A stretch of DNA of 64,000 bases from Halodesulfurarchaeum sp. HSR-GB (GCF_031432215.1 NZ_JAVKGN010000001.1:1293421-1357420), one strand, 5' to 3'; positions 43,751 through 52,577 are shown, counted from the stretch's first letter. Notes: a model not told the origin generated them from the letters alone. Translations and numbers: made by a program.

Positions 43751-45505
43751 TCACTCGTGATCGGCGAGTCGGTTCCCGACCGTCTCGCGGAGCCGTTCGC
43801 GAATCTGCTGGCTTCGTTCGGCGTCGGTTCGGACCTCGAGCACCTGGGTTCCGGGGGCCGTTGTGCTCGCAGCCACGGCCGCGCCGATCTCTGCGGGTTC
43901 GACGCGGTCGAAGTCTAGCTCGTAGAGCGCCTCGGTGGCCTCGAAGTCAAGTCCGTGTGGGGTCTTGAACTGGCGTTCGAAGGGCGGATCGAAGTCCGCG
44001 ATCGGCAACTTGTGGAAGATGCCGCCGCCGTCGTTGTTGAGCAAAACGATCGTCGCGTCGAGCCCGAACCGGCCCAGCGCGAGCAGCCCGTTCATGTCGT
44101 GGAAGTAGGCGAGATCGCCCGTGATCGCGATCAGCGGGTCGCTGGTTGCGCTGCCGGCCCCGAGTGCGGTGCTCGCGATGCCGTCGATCCCGCTCGCCCC
44201 GCGGTTCCCGAGCACCGTCAGGTCGGCCTCCCGGGGGTGCCCGTACCGGTCGAGGTCCCGGACCGGCATGCTGTTCGAGACGAACACCGTCGCCGGATCT
44301 GGCGCGGCGGCAACGACCTGGTGGAGGACTCCCCCCTCCCAGCCCGGCGCATCGACGTCCGCGACGGCAGCCTGATGAACCGCCTCGGCCTGGCGGAACC
44401 GCTCCGTCCAGCCGGAGCGAACCGCGGCGTCCACGTCCCCCAGCGCCTCGACGAGCGCCGGAATCGAGGTCTGGAGTCGGTCCGTCGCGGTGAAGGTCGC
44501 CTCCCGCCAGCCGCCAGCCGGGTCGATAACGAACTGTCGGGTGTCGGCGTCCCGGAGCCAGTGTCGGAGGGGTTTCGAGGTCGGTGAGGCGCCGACCCGA
44601 ATCACGAGGTCCGGATCGGGCCAGGCGGCCGTGCCTGCGGTGCCCAGATAGCCGTCGTAGCCACCCAGTATCAGTTCCGGCGGCTCCCGACCGTATCGCA
44701 AGTTCGAGAGCGGGTCTGCCAAAAGCGGGACGCCCGTTTCTCGGGCTAGCTGGTAGAGCGCGTCGCGACGTGCTGGGTCAGGGGCGAGCGGGCCAGCGAC
44801 GAGCAATCCCCGCTCGGACTGTTCGATGGCCGTCCGAAGTTCGGCCACAGCGTCATCGCTGGGCGAGACCGTTCCAGCGTGCGTGCGAACGAAGGGGCCA
44901 TCCAGTCCCGTTTTGCCCGGGCCGGTCTCGGGGAGCGGCCCGCGCAGGGCAGTCGAATCCTCCACCGGGGCCAGTGGCTTTCGCAGGGGAACGTTGAGGT
45001 GAACGGGGCCCGGATTCGGTGGCTCCGCGGCGGCGAGTGCTCGATCGACGGTCGTCCGGAGTGATCGGAGGCTCCGGTCGGCCGGATCGGGGGTGGGCAG
45101 CGTGCGATCGAAGCGCGTGGCCGACCCGTAGAGTTCGCGCTGGTCGATGGTCTGGTTCGCGCCGCTGTCCTGCAGTTCCGGGGGCCGATCCGCGGTCAGC
45201 ACCACGAGCGGGGTTCTGGATTGATGAGCCTCGACGACGGCGGGGTGGAAGTTCACCGCGGCGGTCCCCGACGTCGAGACGAGCGCGGCCGGGGAGCCAG
45301 TCCGCTTGCCGATTCCCAGGGTGTAGAAGCCAGCCGAGCGCTCGTCGAGGTGCGTCTCGGTGTCGAGTGCCGGGTGCTGGTCTGCCGCGACGGTGAGCGG
45401 CGTCGAACGGCTCCCGGGGGCGATCACGACCCGGTCGAGCCCGGCTCGCGCGGCTTCCTCGATCAATACCTCGGCCCACAGCGTACTCAGGTTGGGGGCG
45501 GTCAT
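43751..45505 (-). CDS. menD: SEPHCHC synthase (MenD)
   Basis: ThDP-dependent addition of 2-oxoglutarate to isochorismate. The 584-residue protein has the N-terminal 'VVIAPGSRSTPLTVAA', 'HLDERSAGFYTLGIGKRTG' with the catalytic Glu, and the ThDP/Mg motif 'ITGDLAYFHDMNGLLAL...VLLNNDGGGIF' near 465-500. It overlaps menF by four bases. Confidence 0.94.
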   Translation of the reverse strand: MTAPNLSTLWAEVLIEEAARAGLDRVVIAPGSRSTPLTVAADQHPALDTETHLDERSAGFYTLGIGKRTGSPAALVSTSGTAAVNFHPAVVEAHQSRTPLVVLTADRPPELQDSGANQTIDQRELYGSATRFDRTLPTPDPADRSLRSLRTTVDRALAAAEPPNPGPVHLNVPLRKPLAPVEDSTALRGPLPETGPGKTGLDGPFVRTHAGTVSPSDDAVAELRTAIEQSERGLLVAGPLAPDPARRDALYQLARETGVPLLADPLSNLRYGREPPELILGGYDGYLGTAGTAAWPDPDLVIRVGASPTSKPLRHWLRDADTRQFVIDPAGGWREATFTATDRLQTSIPALVEALGDVDAAVRSGWTERFRQAEAVHQAAVADVDAPGWEGGVLHQVVAAAPDPATVFVSNSMPVRDLDRYGHPREADLTVLGNRGASGIDGIASTALGAGSATSDPLIAITGDLAYFHDMNGLLALGRFGLDATIVLLNNDGGGIFHKLPIADFDPPFERQFKTPHGLDFEATEALYELDFDRVEPAEIGAAVAASTTAPGTQVLEVRTDAERSQQIRERLRETVGNRLADHE

Positions 45506-46842
45506 TCGAGCACCTCCCGGATCGGCCGGAACTTGGCCGCGAGTTCCTCGTATTCTGTTTCGGGGTCGCTACCGGCCACGATGCCGTTTCCGGCGAAGAG
45601 CGTGACCCGTCTGTCGCGTGCGAGCGCAGATCTGATGCCGACGGCGAACTCCCCGTCGCCGTTCGCGTCGAACCAGCCCACTGGGGCCGCATACCAGCCA
45701 CGAACCGTCGATTCGACGTCGTGGATCGTCTCCAGTGCCGCTTCCAGTGGATGCCCCCCAACTGCCGGCGTGGGGTGAAGCGTGGCGACGAAATCCAGTA
45801 CGTGTGTGTCCGTATCGAGTGTGACGTGGATGGGAGTTCTGAGATGGTGGACGTTCGCCAAACTTCTGACCTCGCGGTCATCGACCGCGACCGTGGCCGC
45901 CCGCGCACGGAGTTGTTCGGCGATCCGGCTGGCGACGAACTCGTGTTCGGCAGCCAGGGTCGAATCCCGGGTTAGCCGTCTGACGTTCGCCGCATCGATC
46001 GCCTCGGTGGATCCACGCTCGACGGTCCCCGCGAGCGCTTCGGTCTCGACGGTCCGACCTCGTTTGCCGACGAGTTGCTCCGGGGTCGCCCCGAAGAACT
46101 GCGCCGGTGGGGTTTCGCCCGCCTCGGTGCCTGGGGGTGTGAAGCTGAACCGGTAACAGGATGGATACCGATCGGTCAGGGCCTCCAGCACCGCTCCGAG
46201 TGGGAGTGGGTCGGTCAACTCCACGTCCAGGGCTGCGGCGAGGACGGCCTTCTGGAGCGGGCCGGTTTCGATGCGATCCTGGATGGCCCTCACACGTTCG
46301 ATCCAGTCCGGCCGGTCGGCCCGGAGGTCAGTCGCGGTCGCCGAGATGCGTGGTTCTGTTGTCGTCTGTTTTCCATCGCGTGCGTGTGCAAGTTGCTGGA
46401 CGACTTGGTCGAGTCGAGACGGGGCTGCCCCGTCACCGAAGCCGGAAACGAGGGTCTGGTCTCGACCCAGCGTTACCTGGATCGCCGGCAGGACGAATGC
46501 GGCCGGCTCGAAATCGGTCCAGGGGGGTTCGAGTGTAGGCTGGTCGAAGAAGGAAAATCCACCAAACAGGCGCGGCTGGGCTCGTTCAGGCAGGTGGGCT
46601 GTCTCGACTCGTTCGAGCACTCGATCGCCACGTCTCTTCACCGCCTGGAACCGATCTGGTTCCGACCCGGTGACCGTTTCGGCCTGTCCCACCGCGAGGA
46701 CCGGCGGGGCGTCTGGACTCGCCCAGACTGCGGTGATCGGATCCAGCGCTGTGATCGCCTCGCGGAGCGTGCGGGGGTCGGTCGTCCGGATCGCCGCGTC
46801 GAGTCGGTCTGCCTGCTGGAGTTCGCTTACGTCCTTCGCCAT
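45502..46842 (-). CDS. menF: Isochorismate synthase
   Basis: Isomerises chorismate to isochorismate, feeding menaquinone synthesis. The 446-residue chorismate-binding enzyme has 'ETEALAGTVERGS', 'EHEFVASRIAEQL' and 'TLHPTPAVGGHPLEAAL' in the C-terminal domain. It is the first gene of menF-menD-menB-menA-menC-menE. A Shine-Dalgarno-like GGAGGAG ends 2 nt before the ATG, unlike the leaderless first genes nearby, so a 5' UTR is likely. Confidence 0.92.
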   Translation of the reverse strand: MAKDVSELQQADRLDAAIRTTDPRTLREAITALDPITAVWASPDAPPVLAVGQAETVTGSEPDRFQAVKRRGDRVLERVETAHLPERAQPRLFGGFSFFDQPTLEPPWTDFEPAAFVLPAIQVTLGRDQTLVSGFGDGAAPSRLDQVVQQLAHARDGKQTTTEPRISATATDLRADRPDWIERVRAIQDRIETGPLQKAVLAAALDVELTDPLPLGAVLEALTDRYPSCYRFSFTPPGTEAGETPPAQFFGATPEQLVGKRGRTVETEALAGTVERGSTEAIDAANVRRLTRDSTLAAEHEFVASRIAEQLRARAATVAVDDREVRSLANVHHLRTPIHVTLDTDTHVLDFVATLHPTPAVGGHPLEAALETIHDVESTVRGWYAAPVGWFDANGDGEFAVGIRSALARDRRVTLFAGNGIVAGSDPETEYEELAAKFRPIREVLE

Positions 46843-46851
46843 GGCTCCTCC
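46843..46851 (-). promoter_or_regulatory. Strong ribosome-binding site of menF
   Basis: The minus strand reads GGAGGAGCC directly before the ATG. GTTTACC (46857-46863) lies only ~18 nt upstream, too close to be the TATA box of a leaderless start, which again favours a leadered mRNA. Confidence 0.5.
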
Positions 46852-46892
46852 GGGTGGTAAACGGTGGTTCCGTGGGCTGGTTCTTGCATCGG

Positions 46893-47489
46893 TCAGCTAT
46901 ACCGATCCTCGGCCCAGGGGTCGGCGGAGACCGAGTAGCCCCGCTTTTCCCAGTAGCCCCGGACGGGTTCGGTACGAAATTCGATACCAGTGAGCCACTT
47001 CGCGCCCTTGTAAGCGTATTTGTGGGGCGTGACGACCCGGAGTGGCCCGCCGTGTTCACGTTCGAGTGGGTCGCCGTCGTGTTCGAAGGCCAGGAGCACC
47101 TCCTGGCGCAACACGTCCGCTAGTGGAAGGTCGGTCGTGTAGCCGTCCGCCGCATGGAACAGGACGTGGGTCGCCGCCGGATCGATGTCGATCCGATCCG
47201 CGAGCGTGGGAACGGGGACGCCCGTGAACTCGTGGTCGAAGGAACTCCAGCCCGTGACACAGTGGACGTCCTGGCGCTGGGTCTCCGTGGGCAAGTCCCT
47301 GAACGTCTCCCAGTCGAAGGTCCGCTCGGTGGCGACAGCCCCGGTGATTTCGAGGGTGAGTGTCTCCCGATCGACGGCGGGAGTGTCGCCTTTCGTGAAG
47401 ACCGGAAACTCCTCGGTCCGGTGCTGGCCCGGTGGAAGCCGGTCCGTACCGAATTCCGCGTAGAGCCCGGTCACGTCCCTCACAGCCAT
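46893..47489 (-). CDS. Sulfite oxidase-like molybdopterin oxidoreductase
   Basis: A 198-residue Moco-domain protein. Cys77 in 'DVHCVTGWSSFD' is the Mo ligand; 'PLEREHGGPLRVVTPHKYAYKGAKWLTGIEF' matches the end of the Moco domain. It has no Tat signal and no C-terminal dimerisation domain, so it is likely cytoplasmic. Substrate unknown. GGGACTAATC on the minus strand, about 26 nt upstream, is TATA-like. Confidence 0.85.
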   Translation of the reverse strand: MAVRDVTGLYAEFGTDRLPPGQHRTEEFPVFTKGDTPAVDRETLTLEITGAVATERTFDWETFRDLPTETQRQDVHCVTGWSSFDHEFTGVPVPTLADRIDIDPAATHVLFHAADGYTTDLPLADVLRQEVLLAFEHDGDPLEREHGGPLRVVTPHKYAYKGAKWLTGIEFRTEPVRGYWEKRGYSVSADPWAEDRYS

Positions 47490-47600
47490 ACGGCGACTAT
47501 CGGGGGCTCGGATTAGTCCCTTGTGGTCCAGGCGACGGCCTCGATGCCTGTTGGGGGCCCGTCAGTCTTAAGAAGGGAGGGGGCCAAACCCGCTCGATAG

Positions 47601-47813
47601 ATGCCGACGGTGGAAATCAACGTCCCCGACCACATCGAGATGCAGATCGCTCAGCTCGTCGACCAGGGGGAGTTCCTGAGCCAGGAAGAGGCGATCGAAC
47701 AGCTACTGTCCGCGGGCATCAAGGCCTACAAGACATCCGGCCCGATCGAAGAGGAGGAGGGCGGGTTCGAGGACGAGGGAATGATGGGCCACGAGGACGA
47801 GTACGTCTTCTAA
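47601..47813 (+). CDS. Ribbon-helix-helix (CopG-like) protein
   Basis: A 70-residue acidic protein. 'PTVEINVPDHIEMQIAQLVDQGEFLSQEEAIEQLLSAGIKAY' has the beta strand and two helices of a ribbon-helix-helix DNA-binding dimer; the C terminus is an acidic tail ('EEEEGGFEDEG'). From memory it may be DUF7120. GTCTTAAGA (47565-47573) is TATA-like, about 31 nt upstream. Confidence 0.75.
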   Translation: MPTVEINVPDHIEMQIAQLVDQGEFLSQEEAIEQLLSAGIKAYKTSGPIEEEEGGFEDEGMMGHEDEYVF

Positions 47814-47843
47814 GGGCGTGTGGCCGCCTGGGGCCCCGAGAGA

Positions 47844-47852
47844 CTTTTAACC
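47844..47852 (+). promoter_or_regulatory. TATA-like element of the UPF0058 gene
   Basis: CTTTTAACC is centred about 31 nt before the ATG at 47879. Confidence 0.55.
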
Positions 47853-47878
47853 CGCAACCCCCTCACCTTCGAGTAATT

Positions 47879-48157
47879 ATGCACAAAGACGAACTGCTGG
47901 AGCTTCACGAGGAGATGGTCCACATCAAGGACCGATTTGCCGGCTTCGAGGAGATCAACGCCGAGCACTTCGAGCCCTACGAGGAACTCGACGTGGACCC
48001 CTCACACGTCCACAAGTCCAAAAGCGAGCACAAACACGCCGTCTTCGTTCTCGGCAACGCCCTGGCGTCGGCGATGAGCGAGGACGAGTTCAGCTCGGCG
48101 GGCCGGCTCTCCAAGCGCATGGCGGAGCTCGCCGAGGACGCCGAGGAAAAGCTGTAA
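47879..48157 (+). CDS. UPF0058 family protein
   Basis: A 92-residue helical protein. 'MHKDELLELHEEMVHIKDRF' and 'HKSKSEHKHAVFVLGNALASAMSED' are typical of archaeal UPF0058, whose function is not known. The charge pattern and length suggest a small helical bundle. It has its own promoter. Confidence 0.85.
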   Translation: MHKDELLELHEEMVHIKDRFAGFEEINAEHFEPYEELDVDPSHVHKSKSEHKHAVFVLGNALASAMSEDEFSSAGRLSKRMAELAEDAEEKL

Positions 48158-48237
48158 ACTGGCCAATAACTCTCTCCCGCAAACTGGCTCCCTGTCGCTA
48201 TTTCCTATCGGTACCCTCACTGACGGCTCGGGAAAGT

Positions 48238-48246
48238 CTTTTTACC
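48238..48246 (+). promoter_or_regulatory. TATA-like element of the DUF7527-like gene
   Basis: TCTTTTTAC is centred about 27 nt before the ATG at 48269. Confidence 0.55.
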
Positions 48247-48268
48247 GGCATGCTCCCTTCGGTTGGGT

Positions 48269-50449
48269 ATGCACTCACGCACGGTCGATCAGGTTCGATC
48301 CTGGGACTCTCGACCGTTTGCCGGCGGGCTGGGGGGCCTCTCCGAACTTTCAGAGCGCGATCACACCGGCGCGGTGGTCGCCGGGGACACCTGGCTTTTC
48401 ATGCTGAACGGTCGGGTCATCGGCGTCTTCGAGGGCTCGCTTTCGGACTTCGAGGAATCGGGGACGGTGTATGGGGCACCGCACGACTCCCTGCCGCTGT
48501 TGTTCGCGATGCAGGAGCGAGGTGGGCAGCCACGGGCGCGGTACTTCACCGAGGACACGCCCCTGGCGGAGGCAGACCGCACCCTTTCGGAGGCCAACTT
48601 CACCGGCTACGTCGAACTCTCGGAGAACGTCCTCAGCGGGGATTATTACCTCGTCTACTACGGCGGGACCCGACGGGCCGCTGCCTTCATCGGGGAGAGC
48701 GGTCGCCTGGAGACGGGCGAGAAGGCCTACGAACTCGCCGCGGACGAAGTGGGACTGTACGAGGTCATGGACGTCTCCATGACGATCACGGAGATCCCGG
48801 AGCCGGCGGCCACCGCGGCCGGGACGGCGACGGACACCGCGACCGCCACGGCTGCGGATTCCTCGGAAGCGACTGACGCTGCCGTGTCGGCCCCAGACAC
48901 CGAGTCGAACGAGTCACCGGCAGCGGAGGACCAGGGCAGCGAGGAGGATTCCACGCCGTCGGAGTCACCAGCGGAGGCAGAATCGAGCACTTCTGCGTCC
49001 GCCAGCACCGCTGACGGAAGTAATTCCACGACCCAGGAGGCGAGTTCGGCGGACGCCGAATCGCCGGCCGACCCTGAACCGGAGGCCGAATCGCCGGCCG
49101 ACCCAGAACGGGAAGCCGGCCCGTCACCGAGTACTGGAACCGCGAACGCAGCCGCGGCCGAAGGGCAGGAAGCTCCCGAGACGGGAAAGGCGTCGACCGA
49201 GGCCGAGTCGGACCCGCGCTCGGAATCCGCCGTCGAAGCCGACGCGGACTCGGACCTCGACCGGATGTTCCGCGCAGAGGCGGAGTGGCGGCGGACCCGT
49301 GCCATTCCCGCGCTCGATCCGGACGAAACCGAACCGGTCGATTCCGATGCGGAACCGAACACGAGCAGCGCCGCCACGTCACAGCCAGCCGATTCGGCGG
49401 GGCGCCAGTCGAGCCAACCGACCGGACAACCGGAATCGGTGTCCAGCACTTCCTCGACTCCCACGGCAAACCGGGCAGCCACCGGTTCGAATGCTGGTCG
49501 CAGGAAGAAGCTCGAAGCGGCCCTGGCAAAGCGAGACGAGCGAATCGAGCGCCTCGAAGAGCAGCTCCAGTCGGCCGAATCCCAGCGGGAATCCCTCGAA
49601 TCTGAACTCGAAGCGGCCCGGTCCGAGCGGGCCCGCCTGGAGGAGGAACTGGCCGATGTTCGGAGCGAACGCGACGACCTGCAGGCCCGTGTCGAAGAAC
49701 TGGAGGCCGGTGGCGGGCCATCGGGAGCTGGGGGACCGGACGCCATCGACCCGGCGACAGCCCTGGCCGGCACGAACCTCTTTGTCAGGTACGAGTCCAA
49801 GGGCAAACCGACCCTGGAGGCGATCGCCGAGGCCGACCCGGACGCGATCAACGCGAACCTGCAACTCGAACACCACACGCAGTTCGAGAGCGAGTCAGCC
49901 AAGGTCGACGGGCAGCCCTACCGGTCCTATCTGGAGGGGACCGGTGCGTTCCGATTCGTCTCCTGGTTGCTCCGGGAGTTCCCGTACGAACTGCTCGAAC
50001 TGGAGGCCGACTCGGCGATGGGTGAACTCTTCGAGGCGATCCCGCAGATCGATCGGGTCGAGTTCGACGGGTCGGTGACCGTCGATCCGGAGTCTGGTGC
50101 CCAGGAGGAGTTTGCCATCGTCATGCGGGACCGGATGGGCAATCCGCTCGCCGTCGCGGCGTACAACGAGGGGCGAAATCCCGTCCAGGGTGAGGAACTC
50201 GAGACGCTTCTGGACGGGGCCCGTGCGGTCGCGGGAGCCGTCGACTCGCTTGCGGGTGCCTTCTACGTCACTGCCAGTTTCTTCGAACCGCAGGCACTCG
50301 AAAGCGCAGAATCAGCCGCCTCCTCGGGCGGGCTCTTCAGCCGGAAAGAGAAAGCGAGTTACGTCAACCCGGACGGGGGCAGTGGCTTCCACCTCGGACT
50401 GATCGAGGACCGGAGCGAAGCGTTCCACGTGACCGTGCCCAAACTCTAA
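48269..50449 (+). CDS. Long acidic haloarchaeal protein with coiled coil (DUF7527-like)
   Basis: A 726-residue soluble protein in four parts. ~1-170 is an N-terminal alpha/beta domain ('HTGAVVAGDTWLFMLNGRVIGVF'). ~170-410 is a disordered Ala/Glu/Ser/Thr-rich linker. ~415-480 is a coiled coil ('LEAALAKRDERIERLEEQLQ'). ~495-726 is a globular C-terminal domain ('ALAGTNLFVRYESKGKPTLEAIAEADPDAINANLQLEHHTQFESE'). No signal or membrane helix. From memory it matches haloarchaeal DUF7527; the role is unknown. Confidence 0.8.
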   Translation: MHSRTVDQVRSWDSRPFAGGLGGLSELSERDHTGAVVAGDTWLFMLNGRVIGVFEGSLSDFEESGTVYGAPHDSLPLLFAMQERGGQPRARYFTEDTPLAEADRTLSEANFTGYVELSENVLSGDYYLVYYGGTRRAAAFIGESGRLETGEKAYELAADEVGLYEVMDVSMTITEIPEPAATAAGTATDTATATAADSSEATDAAVSAPDTESNESPAAEDQGSEEDSTPSESPAEAESSTSASASTADGSNSTTQEASSADAESPADPEPEAESPADPEREAGPSPSTGTANAAAAEGQEAPETGKASTEAESDPRSESAVEADADSDLDRMFRAEAEWRRTRAIPALDPDETEPVDSDAEPNTSSAATSQPADSAGRQSSQPTGQPESVSSTSSTPTANRAATGSNAGRRKKLEAALAKRDERIERLEEQLQSAESQRESLESELEAARSERARLEEELADVRSERDDLQARVEELEAGGGPSGAGGPDAIDPATALAGTNLFVRYESKGKPTLEAIAEADPDAINANLQLEHHTQFESESAKVDGQPYRSYLEGTGAFRFVSWLLREFPYELLELEADSAMGELFEAIPQIDRVEFDGSVTVDPESGAQEEFAIVMRDRMGNPLAVAAYNEGRNPVQGEELETLLDGARAVAGAVDSLAGAFYVTASFFEPQALESAESAASSGGLFSRKEKASYVNPDGGSGFHLGLIEDRSEAFHVTVPKL
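49055..49104 (+). repeat. 30-bp in-frame tandem repeat in the linker
   Basis: The 20-mer GCCGAATCGCCGGCCGACCC occurs at 49055-49074 and 49085-49104, period 30 bp (ten codons), giving two copies of an 'ESPADPE' peptide in the linker. Confidence 0.8.
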
Positions 50450-50755
50450 TTACTCGGCTGCTTCGGGGACCGAATCGATCTTCATCGCTTCGAGTTTCTC
50501 CATGATCTCCTCGATCTCACCGTCGAGATCCTCGACGAAGTCCGCGGTGTCCTCCGTCGTGATGGCGCCCTGACTCGACGGCTCGATGAGGTTCTCCTCC
50601 TCGAGTACCCGCAGCGAGTATCGCACCTTGTGGTGGGGATAGCCGGTTTCGTTCGACATCTTCACGATCCCGATGGGTTCGCTCTCGATGACCATCTTCA
50701 GAACCTGCAGATGGCGCTCTAGCATATCGACCTCTTTGGCCAGGCGATCTATCAT
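50450..50755 (-). CDS. Winged-helix transcriptional regulator
   Basis: A 101-residue archaeal regulator. The winged helix 'HLQVLKMVIESEPIGIVKMSNETGYPHHKVRYSLRVLEEENLIEPS' is followed by an acidic coiled-coil tail ('DLDGEIEEIMEKLEAM') for dimerisation. ATG 50755 is chosen because GGTTTAAATCC lies ~30 nt upstream; a start at 50806 would lie beyond that element. Targets unknown. Confidence 0.82.
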   Translation of the reverse strand: MIDRLAKEVDMLERHLQVLKMVIESEPIGIVKMSNETGYPHHKVRYSLRVLEEENLIEPSSQGAITTEDTADFVEDLDGEIEEIMEKLEAMKIDSVPEAAE

Positions 50756-50779
50756 GCCATTTGTTAACTTGTCGTAGGT

Positions 50780-50790
50780 GGATTTAAACC
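50780..50790 (-). promoter_or_regulatory. TATA-like element of the winged-helix regulator gene
   Basis: GGTTTAAATCC on the minus strand, centred about 30 nt before the ATG at 50755. It is one of the strongest TATA matches in the window. Confidence 0.55.
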
Positions 50791-50948
50791 TTGCCGTCCG
50801 GAGCAACCAGTATTTCCACGTTAGCGGCCCGCACGCTTAACGCTTCGGGTGGTAACATGTGACGGATTTTTCACTTGCCCGGGAGGCAGTGTGCTGCCAA
50901 TTTGTCAGGTCTGTCCCCGGGCTCGGGTGCCCGAACGTTCCGTAATAA

Positions 50949-50955
50949 GTTTACC
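50949..50955 (+). promoter_or_regulatory. TATA-like element of purA
   Basis: GTTTACC is centred about 26 nt before the purA ATG at 50978. Confidence 0.45.
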
Positions 50956-50977
50956 CCGGGGGTCGAAATTCCTGGGT

Positions 50978-52291
50978 ATGACTGTGACGATCGTCGGGGC
51001 GCAGCTGGGCGACGAAGGGAAGGGCCGTGTCGTCGACCTGCTGGGCGAACGAGCCGACGTCGTGGTACGATATCAGGGCGGGGACAACGCGGGCCACACC
51101 GTGGTCGACGGGGACGAGGAGTACAAACTCTCCCTGGTGCCAAGTGGAGCGGTCCGGGGCAAGATCGGCGTGCTCGGCAACGGCGTCGTGATCAACCCGC
51201 GAACGTTCTTCGACGAGGTCGATCAGCTCCGCGAACAGGGGCTGGATCCCGACGTTCGGCTGGCAAAACGCGCCCACGTGATCATGCCCTACCACCGGGC
51301 CATCGACGGCATCGAGGAGTCCGCAAAATCCGACTCGGATCTGGCGGCTGGAACGACTGGTCGCGGCATCGGGCCCACCTACGAGGACAAGGCGGGTCGC
51401 CGTGGCATTCGTGTCGGTGACCTGCTCGATCCCGCGGTGCTCCGGGACCGCCTGGAGTACGTCGTTCCGCAGAAACGCGCGCTCTACGAGGAGGTTTACG
51501 GTGGCGAAGCCGACGAAGCGTTCGATGTCGCGGCCCTTTACGAGGAGTACAAGTCATTCGGCGACCGGATTCGGTCGGAGGGCCTGGCCGTGAACGCCGG
51601 CGAGTTCCTCGACGAGCGCATCCAGGCGGGCGATCAGGTCATGCTCGAAGGGGCCCAGGGCACCTCCCTCGACATCGATCACGGGATTTACCCCTACGTC
51701 ACCTCCTCGAACCCGACCGCCGGCTACGCGGCGACCGGCTCCGGGCTCGGCGTGACCACCGTCGGACAGGGGGACGTGATCGGTGTGGTCAAGGCCTATC
51801 TCTCCCGGGTCGGGACTGGTCCGCTCCCCACTGAACTGGATGGCGATCTGGCCGAATACATCCGTGATGAGGGTGGCGAGTACGGCACCGTGACCGGTCG
51901 CCCGCGTCGGGTCGGCTACCTCGACATGCCAATGTTGCGCACGGCGACCCGGGCGAACGGCTTCACGGGCCTCGCGATCAACCACCTCGACGTGCTGGCC
52001 GGCCTCGAGGAGGTCAAAGTCGGTCACGCCTACGAGCACGAGGGCGAGACCCGGTATACGATGCCCGCGACGACCGAGCGGTGGGGCGAGTGCGATCCGG
52101 TCTATCGGACGTTCGATGGGTGGCCAGATGTCGACTGGAACGCGGTCGCGGCCGAGGGATACGAGGCGCTGCCGACCGCCGCCCAGGAGTACGTTTCCTA
52201 TATCGAATCGGAACTCGGGGTGCCGACGGTGACACTGGGCCTCGGCCCGGCGCGGGAGACCGCCATCGTCCGCGAGAATCCCTTCGCCTGA
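50978..52291 (+). CDS. purA: Adenylosuccinate synthetase
   Basis: GTP-dependent joining of IMP and aspartate, first step to AMP. The 437-residue protein has the P-loop 'GDEGKGRVVDLL', 'GGDNAGHTVV', 'GTTGRGIGPTYEDKAGRRGIR' and 'GYLDMPMLRTATRANG', and 'TLGLGPARETAIV' at the end. The frame is open upstream, but ATG 50978 gives the usual N terminus and fits the TATA spacing. It works with purB in the same window. Confidence 0.96.
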   Translation: MTVTIVGAQLGDEGKGRVVDLLGERADVVVRYQGGDNAGHTVVDGDEEYKLSLVPSGAVRGKIGVLGNGVVINPRTFFDEVDQLREQGLDPDVRLAKRAHVIMPYHRAIDGIEESAKSDSDLAAGTTGRGIGPTYEDKAGRRGIRVGDLLDPAVLRDRLEYVVPQKRALYEEVYGGEADEAFDVAALYEEYKSFGDRIRSEGLAVNAGEFLDERIQAGDQVMLEGAQGTSLDIDHGIYPYVTSSNPTAGYAATGSGLGVTTVGQGDVIGVVKAYLSRVGTGPLPTELDGDLAEYIRDEGGEYGTVTGRPRRVGYLDMPMLRTATRANGFTGLAINHLDVLAGLEEVKVGHAYEHEGETRYTMPATTERWGECDPVYRTFDGWPDVDWNAVAAEGYEALPTAAQEYVSYIESELGVPTVTLGLGPARETAIVRENPFA

Positions 52292-52352
52292 GTCGCCGGT
52301 ACCCGGCAGCCTTTTTTCGACCCCCCTCGATTATCGAGTCGGTGAACGGGTC

Positions 52353-52544
52353 GTGAACGAAGAACTCATGGACATCGTCTGTTGCCCGGTGGACAAGGCC
52401 GAACTTGAACTTTCAGTCGAAACGCGAGACGACGGGGAGATCGTGGCGGGATCGCTTACCTGCACGGAGTGTGGGACCGTCTACCCGATCGAAGACGGAA
52501 TCCCGAACCTCCTCCCGCCGGACATGCGGGAGACGTCCGCCTGA
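52353..52544 (+). CDS. trm112: Trm112-like methyltransferase activator
   Basis: A 63-residue zinc-ribbon protein that steadies and activates several tRNA, rRNA and release-factor methyltransferases. 'MDIVCCPVDKAELEL' (Cys10, Cys11) and 'LTCTECGTVYPIEDGIPNLLP' (Cys37, Cys40) are the family pattern. Start is GTG 52353. In Haloferax Trm112 is known to bind multiple methyltransferases; the METTL5-like enzyme at 30527 is a likely partner. Confidence 0.85.
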   Translation: MNEELMDIVCCPVDKAELELSVETRDDGEIVAGSLTCTECGTVYPIEDGIPNLLPPDMRETSA

Positions 52545-52577
52545 ACCTTTTTGACCAGGGTGGCCGTAGGTGGAGAC

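Noticed and set aside
49055-49104. Tandem repeat as a mobile or regulatory element
   Set aside because: The 30-bp period is in frame and encodes linker residues, so it is a coding repeat.
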